This document shows positions 27,808 to 36,455 of a stretch of DNA of 64,000 bases, piece after piece. The translations under genes and the position numbers were made by a program. The notes under the pieces were generated by a model. The model saw only the letters and a list, made by a program, of their open reading frames with translations, was not told the DNA's origin and ran no database searches. Each line of letters begins with the position of its first letter. Positions within the stretch are counted from its first letter, which is position 1. Origin of the DNA: Rhodospirillaceae bacterium (GTDB lineage: Bacteria > Pseudomonadota > Alphaproteobacteria > UBA6615); NCBI GenBank assembly GCA_018667335.1, contig JABIVD010000053.1:1-64000 (forward strand), written 5' to 3'.

Positions 27808-28482
27808 TTGGAGAGCAAGAGCCACAATTTCGATGCTGAGCCCTACGCACTGGCATTCGACCCGGCTGCGACGGCCTTGCTGATCATCGATATGCAGCGC
27901 GACTTCCTGGAACCCGGCGGCTTCGGAGAGATGCTGGGAAATGACGTGTCGTTGCTTCGCACCACCATCGAGCCCTGCACGCGCATCCTGAAGGCCGCAC
28001 GCGACGCGGGCCTTACAGTTATTCATACGCGCGAAGGCCATCGTCCCGACCTGACGGATGCACCGCCTTCGAAACTGGCGCGGGGCGGTCTCGATGTCGG
28101 GATCGGCGATCCCGGTCCCATGGGACGCATTCTTGTCCGTGGCGAACCAGGTCATGACATCATCCCGGAACTCGCACCGGCCGACGACGAGCCTGTCATC
28201 GACAAGCCCGGCAAAGGTGCATTCTACGAAACCGACCTGGATCTGATCCTCAAGAACCGCGGAATATCGACGCTGATCGTCTGCGGGGTGACGACAGAGG
28301 TCTGCGTCCACACGACCGTTCGCCAGGCAAATGACCGCGGCTATGAATGCGTGGTGCTCGCCGATTGCGTGGGATCATATTTCCCGGAATTCCAGCGGGT
28401 CGGGCTTGAAATGATTAAGGCCCAGGGCGGAATTTTCGGATGGGTGAGTGATTCCGCGCGTGCCGTTCAGGCACTGGGCTAG
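27808..28482 (+). CDS. biuH: Isochorismatase-family amidohydrolase, probable biuret hydrolase
   Basis: A 224-residue cysteine hydrolase. The catalytic triad is Asp28 (LIIDMQRDF), Lys133 (IDKPGKG) and Cys166 (GVTTEVCVHTT). From memory of characterised Rhizobium biuret hydrolase, the triad spacing matches and two substrate-binding residues, Lys136 and Gln206 (KAQGG), are also in place, as is the long block THTREGHRPDL-type HTREGHRPDL. Biuret hydrolysis gives allophanate, which the divergent neighbour would consume. TTG 27808 with GGGGGAG just upstream is the start. Ureidoacrylate or another ureide remains a possible substrate. Confidence 0.75.
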   Translation: MESKSHNFDAEPYALAFDPAATALLIIDMQRDFLEPGGFGEMLGNDVSLLRTTIEPCTRILKAARDAGLTVIHTREGHRPDLTDAPPSKLARGGLDVGIGDPGPMGRILVRGEPGHDIIPELAPADDEPVIDKPGKGAFYETDLDLILKNRGISTLIVCGVTTEVCVHTTVRQANDRGYECVVLADCVGSYFPEFQRVGLEMIKAQGGIFGWVSDSARAVQALG

Positions 28483-28551
28483 CGGGAAAAACAAGGATTA
28501 CGGAGACAAGGGCGTTTCGAAACAGACACATTCAATAGGGGGAATAAGCGA

Positions 28552-30108
28552 ATGAGTACAACGAAAGTTTCATGGTGGGTTCCAGGCGACTGGAACGCGC
28601 TCTTTGGCCTCGGAACAAACGTCCTGGTCAATCTTCTGGTCCTCACGGTCCTACTGAAATTCGTCATCCAGTTACCTGACGAAGTCATCTTCGGCCGTAT
28701 TCTTCCCGCCGTCGGACTGATGATCTTTCTCGGCAACATGTTCTACGCCTATCTGGCGCAGAAACTCGCCAAGAAGACCGGCCGCAACGATGTTGCCGCC
28801 CTGCCCTCGGGCCCGAGTGTGCCGCACATGTTTTTCGTCGTGCTGGCGATCATGTTGCCCATCAAAATCCAGACCGGTGATCCGTTGCTGGCCTGGCAGG
28901 CAGGCCTTGCATGGGTATTCATCGAAGGCATCGTGCTGTTCGCCGGCGCATTCGTCGCACCGCATGTCCGACGGCTGACACCACGCGCGGCCCTGCTGGG
29001 CACGCTGGCCGGAATTTCGATCACTTTCATCTCGATGCGACCGGCGATGGAAATTTTCGAGAGCCCGGTGATAGGTCTGGTTTCACTGGCCATCATCCTC
29101 GCCAGCTGGTTCGGCGGCGTCCGCTATCCCGGCAAAATTCCCGCTGGTCTGATCGCCATCGGCGTCGGCACGTTGCTGGCCTGGCTCAGCACCTGGTTCG
29201 ATCTGGGGATTGGCCTGATGAGCGTCGACAGCGTGACCCAGTCGATCGGTGCCATCGGATTTGCATTGCCGGCCATCTCGTTCGGTCAGGTGTTTGACGG
29301 CCTCAATCAGTATTGGGCCTTCATCCTGGTGACCGCGATCCCGTTCGGCGTCTATGACTTCATCGAAGCCATGGACAATGTCGAGAGCGCGGCCGTCGCG
29401 GGGGACGAATACAGCGAGAAGCAGGTCATCGGTGCCGAAGGCATCATCAGCCTGATCGGAACGTTGTTCGGCAGCCCGTTTGCCAACGCCGTCTACATCG
29501 GACATCCCGGTTGGAAGGAGATGGGTGGCCGCATCGGTTACTCTGCCGTCACTGGCATCTTCGTTCTCGTGGTGACATGGCTTGGAATTGTCGGGCTATT
29601 GCTCGCGGTGATCCCACAAGTCGCGATCATCCCGATCCTGCTCTATATCGGCATGCTCATCGGTGCGCAGGCGTTCCAGTCGACGCCTTCCAAACACGCG
29701 CCGGCGATCATCTTTGCGCTCATTCCAAACCTCGCGGCTTGGGGCAAGGTCCTGATCGATGGCGCACTCGGGGCGGCCGGCACGAATGCCGGGGCGGTTG
29801 GATTGGACAAGTTGGCCAATCAGGGCGTTCTGTATCGAGGGCTCGAAGTCCTCGGCAGCGGTGCGATCCTCGTCGGGCTCATCTTCGGTGCCATGGCTGT
29901 CTTCATCATCGACCGCAACTATAAGCCTGCGGCTGCATTCGCACTGACGGCTGCCGTGTTGAGCTATTTCGGGTTCATCCACGGCCCCGCCGTGGGAATT
30001 GGTTCCGGGCTTGGCATATCGCCAACGATCACGATCGCATATCTGGCCGTTGCCGCGATCCTGTTCTGGTGCAACGGTCTCGAGAAGGCCGAGGCACCCG
30101 CCGACTAG
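28552..30108 (+). CDS. NCS2-like (xanthine/uracil-type) permease
   Basis: A 518-residue polytopic membrane protein with about 12–14 transmembrane helices. The pattern DVAALPSGPSVPHMFFV in the N-terminal half and YDFIEAMDNVESAAVAGDEY before a Gly-rich segment resembles purine/xanthine permease-type transporters. It lies 69 bases after the biuret-hydrolase-like gene, with GGGGGAATAAG before the ATG, and ends in a strong terminator. Import of a ureide or a purine/pyrimidine breakdown product is inferred from context; the substrate cannot be read directly. Confidence 0.75.
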   Translation: MSTTKVSWWVPGDWNALFGLGTNVLVNLLVLTVLLKFVIQLPDEVIFGRILPAVGLMIFLGNMFYAYLAQKLAKKTGRNDVAALPSGPSVPHMFFVVLAIMLPIKIQTGDPLLAWQAGLAWVFIEGIVLFAGAFVAPHVRRLTPRAALLGTLAGISITFISMRPAMEIFESPVIGLVSLAIILASWFGGVRYPGKIPAGLIAIGVGTLLAWLSTWFDLGIGLMSVDSVTQSIGAIGFALPAISFGQVFDGLNQYWAFILVTAIPFGVYDFIEAMDNVESAAVAGDEYSEKQVIGAEGIISLIGTLFGSPFANAVYIGHPGWKEMGGRIGYSAVTGIFVLVVTWLGIVGLLLAVIPQVAIIPILLYIGMLIGAQAFQSTPSKHAPAIIFALIPNLAAWGKVLIDGALGAAGTNAGAVGLDKLANQGVLYRGLEVLGSGAILVGLIFGAMAVFIIDRNYKPAAAFALTAAVLSYFGFIHGPAVGIGSGLGISPTITIAYLAVAAILFWCNGLEKAEAPAD

Positions 30109-30125
30109 TAGGCAAACAAGTATCC

Positions 30126-30162
30126 GGCGGGCTGCCATTCGGTGGCCCGCCGTTTTGTTTTT
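30126..30162 (+). terminator. Rho-independent terminator after the permease
   Basis: GGCGGGCTGCC-ATTC-GGTGGCCCGCC makes an 11-bp stem (two G·U pairs) with a 4-base loop, followed by GTTTTGTTTTT. It lies 18 bases after the permease stop and 37 bases before the next gene, so it may also attenuate read-through into the allH–fdrA operon. Confidence 0.85.
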
Positions 30163-30198
30163 CGGGCCCGTGTCGGGCATCGCAACGAGGAACTCCAC

Positions 30199-31155
30199 GT
30201 GCGTTTGACGGTGACCGACATACCCGAGCGTTTTCCCACCCACGTCGCGAACGGGCGCGCGATGAGCGTGCATTCACGTGTCATGAACATCGCACTGAAT
30301 ACGAACGCCGGGGCCGTTGTGACCATCGACGCGCGACGCGGCGCGCCGTTGTCGCCCGGCACAGCACGACTGAATGCGCCCGATGGGATGGATTTCTCCC
30401 GGCTTGTCCGGCCCGGCGCAGGCCTGGCGATGCGGGCAGGCATATTGCGCGTACAGGGCGCTGATCTGACATTCGATTTCCGCAACGCCGTATCCACAAA
30501 ATGGTCCGACGGGCCGAGATGGCCAAGGATGGACCGGTCCACACTTGAAGCCGGTTGGATCGAGACATGGTTGCTGTTTGTCGATGCGGCCGAGACCTCG
30601 GGGTTTACCGCGGCATTGCTGGACGGTGCATTGTCTGGTGGTTTCGATCGCGCGCTTGCGCATCGGGTTCGGACTGCACTCCCTCGCCTCATGCGCGCCG
30701 CCGCCGACACCAATTTTCCAGACAGCTGGAGCAGCCTGCGCAGCCTGCTCGGAATCGGGCCGGGCCTCACCCCGTCAGGCGATGATTTCGCGACCGGTTT
30801 CTTCCTGGGCCTCGGGTTCAGCGCGCGGTCTCCTCGCCAACAGACATTCCTTCGCGACCTGACCCGGGCCACGCTCGCGCAGGCACACGACAGCACCGAT
30901 GTTTCGCGCGCGTGTTTCGAACATGCCGCGGCGGGCCGCTTCTCGACCCCCCTGACAACGCTCGTCGAAGGCATTGCCACCCATGCCGACAATCTTCCCG
31001 CACGTCTTGCGGATGCCCTGGCGATGGGGCACAGCTCGGGACGCGACGCCGCATTCGGCACCTTGTGCGGGCTCGCCGTCACCGAACCGGAACTGCGTAC
31101 GCGCGTCATCGACGCACTCGACATCACTTACCTGCATGAGAAACCGACCCGATGA
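30199..31155 (+). CDS. allH: DUF2877 protein, AllH-like carbamoyltransferase subunit
   Basis: A 318-residue cytosolic protein of DUF2877, the family of E. coli YlbF/AllH, one of three subunits reported for oxamate carbamoyltransferase in allantoin breakdown. The family signature LLGIGPGLTPSGDDFATGF is at about residues 190–210, followed by FEHAAAGRFSTPL. I choose GTG 30199, with GAGGA 8 bases upstream, over a longer GTG start at 30142 that would lie inside the preceding terminator. Its stop overlaps the fdrA start (ATGA), indicating translational coupling. Confidence 0.78.
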   Translation: MRLTVTDIPERFPTHVANGRAMSVHSRVMNIALNTNAGAVVTIDARRGAPLSPGTARLNAPDGMDFSRLVRPGAGLAMRAGILRVQGADLTFDFRNAVSTKWSDGPRWPRMDRSTLEAGWIETWLLFVDAAETSGFTAALLDGALSGGFDRALAHRVRTALPRLMRAAADTNFPDSWSSLRSLLGIGPGLTPSGDDFATGFFLGLGFSARSPRQQTFLRDLTRATLAQAHDSTDVSRACFEHAAAGRFSTPLTTLVEGIATHADNLPARLADALAMGHSSGRDAAFGTLCGLAVTEPELRTRVIDALDITYLHEKPTR

Positions 31156-32678
31156 ATATGGGAACACGCATCATTGCCGACATGTACAGGGACTCTGTGG
31201 CCCTGATGAAGATCTCGTCGGCCATCACCCTGCTCGAAGGCGTCAGCCAGGCCTCCTGCATCATGGCGACGCCGGCAAACCTCGATCTCCTGCGTGAGGC
31301 GGGGCTAATCACCGATGATCCCGGTGCACGCCCGAACGAGGTGCTGATCGCGGTGGAGGCAGAAACGGACAGCGCTCTGATTGCCGCCCTCGACGCCGCC
31401 GAGGCGACCCTGCGCGCCGATCCGGTGGTGGTGGAAAGCGGCGGCGTCGCCTCGGAACCGCTGCGCAGTATCGAGATGGCGCTCGATGCCAACGTGGCGG
31501 CGAACTTCACCCTGATTGCCACGCCCGGGCCGTTTGCCGCGGCCGAGGCATTCAAGTCGGTGCAACTCGGGCTGAATGTCATGATGTTCAGCGACAACGT
31601 CTCGATCGAAGACGAAGTCGCGCTCAAGGCCCAGGCCGATCAGGCCGGGCTGATGGTCATGGGCCCCGATTGCGGCACCGCGATCATCGACGGCGCGCCG
31701 CTCGGGTTTGCCAATGTCGTACGCCGCGGAACGATAGGAATCGTCGCCGCCTCGGGCACCGGACTGCAGCAGGTCTCCTGCCTGATCGATGCGGCCGGGT
31801 CTGGCGTTTCCCAGGCCATCGGCACGGGCGGACGCGATCTCGACAGCCGGATCGGCGGCATCACTACAAAGCGGGCGATCACGACGCTCGGCGCCGATCC
31901 CGACACCGGCGTCATCGTGCTGATATCGAAGCCACCGGCACCTAACGTCGCAGCGTCGGTACTCGAACACGCCGTCGCGACCGGCAAACCCGTCGTCGCG
32001 TGTCTTCTCGGACATGTGCCCGACGGACCGGGCCTTCCCGGGGTTTCCTACGCACGCACCCTGGAGGAGGCCGCCCACATGGCCGTCACTGCGGCCGGTG
32101 GCACCATGGCCGCCACACCGGGCGGGCTCATCGATGGCCCCCTGCCCGGCCTGGATGCCGACCGGCGCTACCTGCGGGCGCTCTATAGCGGCGGCACCTT
32201 CTGCTACGAGGCGCTCACCATGCTGGGCGAGACGCTCGATGGCGTGCACTCGAACACCTCCAGTGCGAGCACCCAGACCCTCAACGATCCCTGGACAAGC
32301 GCGGCAAATACTGTGTTGGATCTCGGTGATGATCTCTTCACCCGCGGCCGCCCCCATCCGATGATCGACCACCGATTGCGCAATGAACGGATCATCGCCG
32401 AGGGCCAGGATCCCAGCACCGGCGTGATCCTGTTCGACGTCGTCCTCGGTCATGGTTCCCACGAGGACCCCATGGCCGCCATGGCGCCGGCACTGTCCGA
32501 TATCCCTGCGCATGACGCGGGCGGCCCGGTTCTTCTCGGGTTTGTCTGCGGCACCGAGGGCGACCCGCAGGGCCTGGCCCGCCAGCGTGCTGCAATGACA
32601 GACCTGGGTGTGCTCCTGGCCGAGAACAATGCCCAGGCCGTCCGCACGGCCGCAGCGATCCTGGGGGACGCACAATGA
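31152..32678 (+). CDS. fdrA: FdrA/AllF-like carbamoyltransferase subunit
   Basis: A 508-residue protein of the FdrA family, which resembles succinyl-CoA synthetase α/β domains. N-terminal residues YRDSVALMKISSAI and ATPANLDLL match the FdrA start. The CoA-ligase-like phosphate-binding region is MGPDCGTAII and IGTGGRDLDSRIGG. E. coli FdrA is about 555 residues and, with YlbE and YlbF, makes carbamoyl phosphate from oxalurate. It overlaps both neighbouring genes by four bases (ATGA), which supports a stoichiometric complex. The symbol refers to the E. coli homologue; the substrate here may differ. Confidence 0.83.
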   Translation: MNMGTRIIADMYRDSVALMKISSAITLLEGVSQASCIMATPANLDLLREAGLITDDPGARPNEVLIAVEAETDSALIAALDAAEATLRADPVVVESGGVASEPLRSIEMALDANVAANFTLIATPGPFAAAEAFKSVQLGLNVMMFSDNVSIEDEVALKAQADQAGLMVMGPDCGTAIIDGAPLGFANVVRRGTIGIVAASGTGLQQVSCLIDAAGSGVSQAIGTGGRDLDSRIGGITTKRAITTLGADPDTGVIVLISKPPAPNVAASVLEHAVATGKPVVACLLGHVPDGPGLPGVSYARTLEEAAHMAVTAAGGTMAATPGGLIDGPLPGLDADRRYLRALYSGGTFCYEALTMLGETLDGVHSNTSSASTQTLNDPWTSAANTVLDLGDDLFTRGRPHPMIDHRLRNERIIAEGQDPSTGVILFDVVLGHGSHEDPMAAMAPALSDIPAHDAGGPVLLGFVCGTEGDPQGLARQRAAMTDLGVLLAENNAQAVRTAAAILGDAQ

Positions 32679-34078
32679 GTGATCTTTTTGGCGCACCGCT
32701 TTCGGTGATCAATGTCGGGCTGGCACAATTCGCCGGGCCGATCCGTGCCGCCGGCGCAGATGTCGCGGAAGTCGAATGGGCCCCCCCGGCCCATGATGAG
32801 GGCATCGCACGCGCCCTCGCCCGGCTCATCAACCGGGCCGATATCGAGACTGCAAACCAGACCGCCTTTGGCCGATACCTCGCCGCACAACCGACCCTGC
32901 GCGGCGTCGGGGTCGCGCGGGACGTGCTCGATGGTCTGGGAGAACGGATGATCCTGCATTCCGGCCCGCCCATCAGTTGGGACGAGATGTGTGCCCCCGT
33001 TCGCGGTGCGATCGCCGGCGCCTGTGTCTATGAGGGTTGGGCGAAGACGCCGGAAGACGCGGAGATCCTCGCCGGTTCAGGCGAAATATCCTTCGCGCCG
33101 TGCCATCATTTCGGTGCGGTTGGCCCGATGGCCGGCATCATCAGTCCCTCGATGCCCCTCTGGATCATCGAAGATCCGGTTCACGACCACACGACCTTCT
33201 CGAACCTGAACGAGGGCCTCGGCAAGGTGCTGCGCTTCGGCGCCAACGCGCCGGACGTGATCACCCACCTGGAATGGATGCGTGACGTACTGGCACCGGC
33301 GCTGGTGAAGACGCTCGACCGGCTGGGCGACCTCGAACTCAAGCCGATCATGGCCCAGGCGCTTCACATGGGCGACGAGGTGCACAACCGAAACGGCGCG
33401 GCGTCTGCGCTCTTGATCAAACGACTGATACCCGCGGCGCTGGACGCCGGACTGGATTCCAAAACCCTGTCCGACGTGGTCAGCTTCATCAACAGCAACG
33501 ACCATTTCTTCCTCAACCTGTCGATGGCGGCGTGCAAGTCCATGCTCGACGCAGCACACGGTGTGCCCGGATCGAGCCTGGTGACGGCCATGGCCCGCAA
33601 CGGAGTCAACTTCGGCATCCGGGTCAGCGGGTTGGGCGACAACTGGTTCGAGGCGCCCGCAGCGATCATCGACGGGTTGTTTTTCCCCGGCTACAGCACC
33701 GCAGACGCAAATCCCGACCTGGGCGACAGTTCCATCACCGAAAGCGCCGGGATCGGTGCCTTCGCCATGGCCGCATCGCCAGCCATCGTGCAATTCGTCG
33801 GCGGCACAGCCTCTGACGCCCTCTCAAACACGCGCCGCATGGGGCACATCACATTCGGCCGCAATACGGCCTTCACATTGCCGGCGCTGGATTTTATGGC
33901 GACCCCGGCAGGCATCGACATCCGCAAAGTTGTGGATACCGGTATCGCACCCGTGATCAACACGGGAATCGCACACCGGGAGGCCGGCATCGGTCAGGTC
34001 GGTGCCGGAATCACGCACGCCCCGCTTGCGTGTTTTTCCGCGGCCGTTGCCGCACTCGCGGAGACTTATGTTGACTGA
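32675..34078 (+). CDS. allG: DUF1116 protein, AllG (YlbE)-like carbamoyltransferase subunit
   Basis: A 467-residue cytosolic protein of DUF1116, the family of E. coli YlbE/AllG. Recognisable blocks are GPPISWDEMCAPVRGA, FAPCHHFGAVGPMAGI, QALHMGDEVHNRN and VNFGIRVSGLGDNWFEAPAA. It starts with an ATGA overlap on fdrA. No catalytic assignment can be made from motifs alone; in E. coli the activity needs all three subunits, and all three are present and adjacent here. Confidence 0.82.
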   Translation: MSDLFGAPLSVINVGLAQFAGPIRAAGADVAEVEWAPPAHDEGIARALARLINRADIETANQTAFGRYLAAQPTLRGVGVARDVLDGLGERMILHSGPPISWDEMCAPVRGAIAGACVYEGWAKTPEDAEILAGSGEISFAPCHHFGAVGPMAGIISPSMPLWIIEDPVHDHTTFSNLNEGLGKVLRFGANAPDVITHLEWMRDVLAPALVKTLDRLGDLELKPIMAQALHMGDEVHNRNGAASALLIKRLIPAALDAGLDSKTLSDVVSFINSNDHFFLNLSMAACKSMLDAAHGVPGSSLVTAMARNGVNFGIRVSGLGDNWFEAPAAIIDGLFFPGYSTADANPDLGDSSITESAGIGAFAMAASPAIVQFVGGTASDALSNTRRMGHITFGRNTAFTLPALDFMATPAGIDIRKVVDTGIAPVINTGIAHREAGIGQVGAGITHAPLACFSAAVAALAETYVD

Positions 34079-34107
34079 TATCTGAGGCTTCGGAAGGAGG
34101 CGACATC

Positions 34108-35067
34108 ATGCCGCCACGCCAGAAGACAGCCGTCGTAGCAGCCGGCGGAAATTCCCTGATCATCGACGCCGATCACAAGTCGATCCCCGATCAGTACACC
34201 GCCGCGGCCATCACCGTGGGCCATGTCGCGGATATGATCGAACAAGGCTGGGATGTGGTCATCACCCATGGCAACGGGCCGCAGGTCGGATTTATCCTGC
34301 GCCGTTCGGAGATCGCAATTGCCGAAGTCCCGCCCGTGCCCATGGACTATGCCGGGGCAGATACCCAGGGCGCGATCGGCTACATGTTTCAGCGCGCCAT
34401 GCAGAACGAGATGCGCCGACGCGGCATCGATCGCCACGCGGTTGCCGTCGTCACCCAGGTGCTGATTGACCGCGATGACCCTGCCTTCGCCGATCCATCG
34501 AAGCCCATTGGCTCACATATGACGGAGGAATTCGCGAGAACCCACGCCGCGGAACATGGCTGGCAGGTGCGCGAGGAAGGCGACCGCGGCTGGCGCCGGG
34601 TCGTGGCCTCACCGCGCCCGCAATCGATCGTCGATATAGGCGCCATCGAAACCCTGATCGATGCGAACCACATCGTGATCGCGTGCGGCGGCGGCGGCAT
34701 TCCGGTTTACCGCGACGACGAGGGTGACCTTCAGGGGCTCGAGGCGGTCATCGATAAAGATCTCGCATCAAGCCTGTTGGCCCATGAACTGAACGCGGAG
34801 TTTCTCGTGATCACCACGGAGGTCGAAAAGGTCGCCGTGAATTTCGGCAAGCCCGACGAAAGCTGGATCGACCGCATGACGGTTGCCGAGGCCCGCGCCC
34901 ACCAGGCGGACGGCCAGTTTCCCGCGGGCAGTATGGGGCCGAAAATCGACGCCATTATCGAATTTCTCGAAGCCGGTGGAGGTGCTGGAATCGTGACCAA
35001 CCCGCAAAATCTTGGCCGCGCGATCGCCGGAGAGACGGGCACATGGATTGTTCCCGACAAGAAATGA
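34108..35067 (+). CDS. Carbamate kinase
   Basis: A 319-residue amino-acid-kinase-fold enzyme that transfers phosphate between carbamoyl phosphate and ADP, giving ATP, CO2 and ammonia. Clear family motifs are VVAAGGNSLI, VVITHGNGPQVG, MDYAGADTQGAIGYM, IACGGGGIPV, DKDLASSLLA and GSMGPKIDAII. It follows allG by 29 bases with AAGGAGG before the ATG. It fits the role of E. coli AllK (YbcF), the last step after the carbamoyltransferase; the arcC-type enzyme of arginine deiminase pathways is an alternative, but no arcA or arcB lies nearby. Confidence 0.93.
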   Translation: MPPRQKTAVVAAGGNSLIIDADHKSIPDQYTAAAITVGHVADMIEQGWDVVITHGNGPQVGFILRRSEIAIAEVPPVPMDYAGADTQGAIGYMFQRAMQNEMRRRGIDRHAVAVVTQVLIDRDDPAFADPSKPIGSHMTEEFARTHAAEHGWQVREEGDRGWRRVVASPRPQSIVDIGAIETLIDANHIVIACGGGGIPVYRDDEGDLQGLEAVIDKDLASSLLAHELNAEFLVITTEVEKVAVNFGKPDESWIDRMTVAEARAHQADGQFPAGSMGPKIDAIIEFLEAGGGAGIVTNPQNLGRAIAGETGTWIVPDKK

Positions 35068-35078
35068 CGATTCACCTT

Positions 35079-35106
35079 TTGCGTATCGCGCGGGGTTTGT
35101 TATAAC
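35079..35106 (+). promoter_or_regulatory. Promoter of tRNA-Asn
   Basis: TTGCGT (35079–35084), a 16-bp spacer, then TATAAC (35101–35106). Transcription would start near 35113, seven bases before the mature tRNA. Confidence 0.6.
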
Positions 35107-35119
35107 CGCGCGCCTTTGA

Positions 35120-35195
35120 TCCGGTGTAGCTCAGTTGGTAGAGCAAGCGGCTGTTAACCGCTAGGTCGTAGGTTCGAGTCCTACCGCCGGAGCCA
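35120..35195 (+). tRNA. tRNA-Asn (GTT)
   Basis: 76-nt cloverleaf with encoded CCA. The acceptor stem TCCGGTG pairs with CGCCGGA, the D loop has AGTTGGTAGAG, the anticodon loop is CTGTTAA (anticodon GTT), and the T arm has GGTTCGAGTCC. Confidence 0.97.
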
Positions 35196-35200
35196 ATTCC

Positions 35201-35232
35201 AAGGACCAGCCCCCCGGGGCTGGTCCTTTTGC
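35201..35232 (+). terminator. Rho-independent terminator of tRNA-Asn
   Basis: AAGGACCAGCCCC pairs with GGGGCTGGTCCTT to give a long perfect stem with a CC centre, then TTTTGCTTT. It starts six bases after the tRNA. Confidence 0.9.
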
Positions 35233-35327
35233 TTTGGGTTTTCACTGGCGAACGAAACCCTCGCAGACGTTTGTCAGCCTCCGCATTCCCGATATGTTTA
35301 GCGTGCAACATGGAATGGAGCGCGCTG

Positions 35328-36350
35328 ATGACACCCATGCATTCAAATATCGTCACAGGTGCGGTGCGCCTTGCCGCGCTGACGGTGCTCATCCCTGCGA
35401 TTCCGGGCATCGCCGCCGCGCATGATGCATCCTTGTCCGAGCGCTCACATGCCGCCGTGCCTATCCTGCAGCTGATCGGGCTCACGCAAGTCAACGAGAT
35501 CCAGTCCGCGCAGGCCTGGTCTCTGAAGAACCAGGTCGAGATCAGCATATCGGGCGACACGCGGATCATCCGCGCGAACGGGATCCCAAACCATGAAACC
35601 GGCCGTTTCCCCAACCGGAACAACCCCAACGCCATCCGCGCGCAGAATTACGTGTTCCGGGTGGACGCGAAACCCGAGAAACGAGACCGGATCGAAATCC
35701 TTGAGTTGGGTAAATTCGGCGTCGCCGTGAACGGCGTACCGTTCGACCCCGGCGCGGCCGAGTTCTGGAATCGAGACCGCAACTCAGGCTGGCGCTACGA
35801 GGCCATCGGCGGCGCCGTCAACCTCGGCCTCGACAGCAACAACGCCCATGTTCAGCCGAATGGTGCCTATCACTATCACGGCCTACCGGTCGGCCTGATC
35901 GAAACTTGGTCCCGCAGCGTACACTCCGCGATCGTCGGTTATGCCGCCGACGGCTTTCCTATTTATGCGGTTTATGGCCTGTCCGATCCCGCAAATGCGA
36001 CCTCATCGGTCAGCGCTATGCGCGCCAGTTATGCCGTCCGAAAAGGAACCCGCCCCGGTGGTCCGGGTGGCGAGTTCGACGGCACGTATGTCGAAGATTT
36101 TGAGTATGTCACCGGGTCCGGCGATCTTGACCAGTGTAACGGTCGCCATACCGTTTCCCCGGATTACCCTCAGGGTACCTACGCCTACTTTCTGACGGCG
36201 CAATTTCCCTTTATTCCCAGATGCTTTCGCGGTGCGCCCGACCGCAGTTTCGCACAACGTCGAGGCCCCGGCGCGACAGGCTTGAGGCCGGGCGATGAAC
36301 CCTTCGGGCGAGGCCCACCACCACCACGGCGCGGCCCGCCGCCACGCTAA
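35328..36350 (+). CDS. Secreted YHYH-domain protein
   Basis: A 340-residue exported protein. Its N-terminus has a signal-type hydrophobic stretch (AVRLAALTVLIPAIPGIAAA). The YHYH domain is clear from NGAYHYHGLPVGL, HSAIVGYAADGFPIYAVYG and CNGRHTVSPDYPQGTYAYFLT. The last 50 residues are Pro/Gly/Arg-rich. I choose ATG 35328 (TGGAG upstream); a longer start at 35229 would lie inside the tRNA terminator. YHYH proteins are usually extracellular and sometimes sit near metal or cell-surface genes, but their role is unknown. Confidence 0.78.
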   Translation: MTPMHSNIVTGAVRLAALTVLIPAIPGIAAAHDASLSERSHAAVPILQLIGLTQVNEIQSAQAWSLKNQVEISISGDTRIIRANGIPNHETGRFPNRNNPNAIRAQNYVFRVDAKPEKRDRIEILELGKFGVAVNGVPFDPGAAEFWNRDRNSGWRYEAIGGAVNLGLDSNNAHVQPNGAYHYHGLPVGLIETWSRSVHSAIVGYAADGFPIYAVYGLSDPANATSSVSAMRASYAVRKGTRPGGPGGEFDGTYVEDFEYVTGSGDLDQCNGRHTVSPDYPQGTYAYFLTAQFPFIPRCFRGAPDRSFAQRRGPGATGLRPGDEPFGRGPPPPRRGPPPR

Positions 36351-36455
36351 CATTCGGTACTATTGCGTTCGATTTATTGTGTGCTACAAAATTCACAACG
36401 AGCCAGTACGTTGATTTCCTAATACACGCTCTGGTAGAACTTCGTTCGGATAGAA

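Noticed and set aside
31152-32678. FdrA-like gene as a succinyl-CoA synthetase
   Set aside because: The N-terminus, the adjacent DUF1116 and DUF2877 genes and carbamate kinase match the FdrA carbamoyltransferase group, and no second succinyl-CoA synthetase subunit is present.
34108-35067. Arginine deiminase pathway carbamate kinase
   Set aside because: No arcA, arcB or arcD gene is nearby and the gene closes an AllH–FdrA–AllG run.
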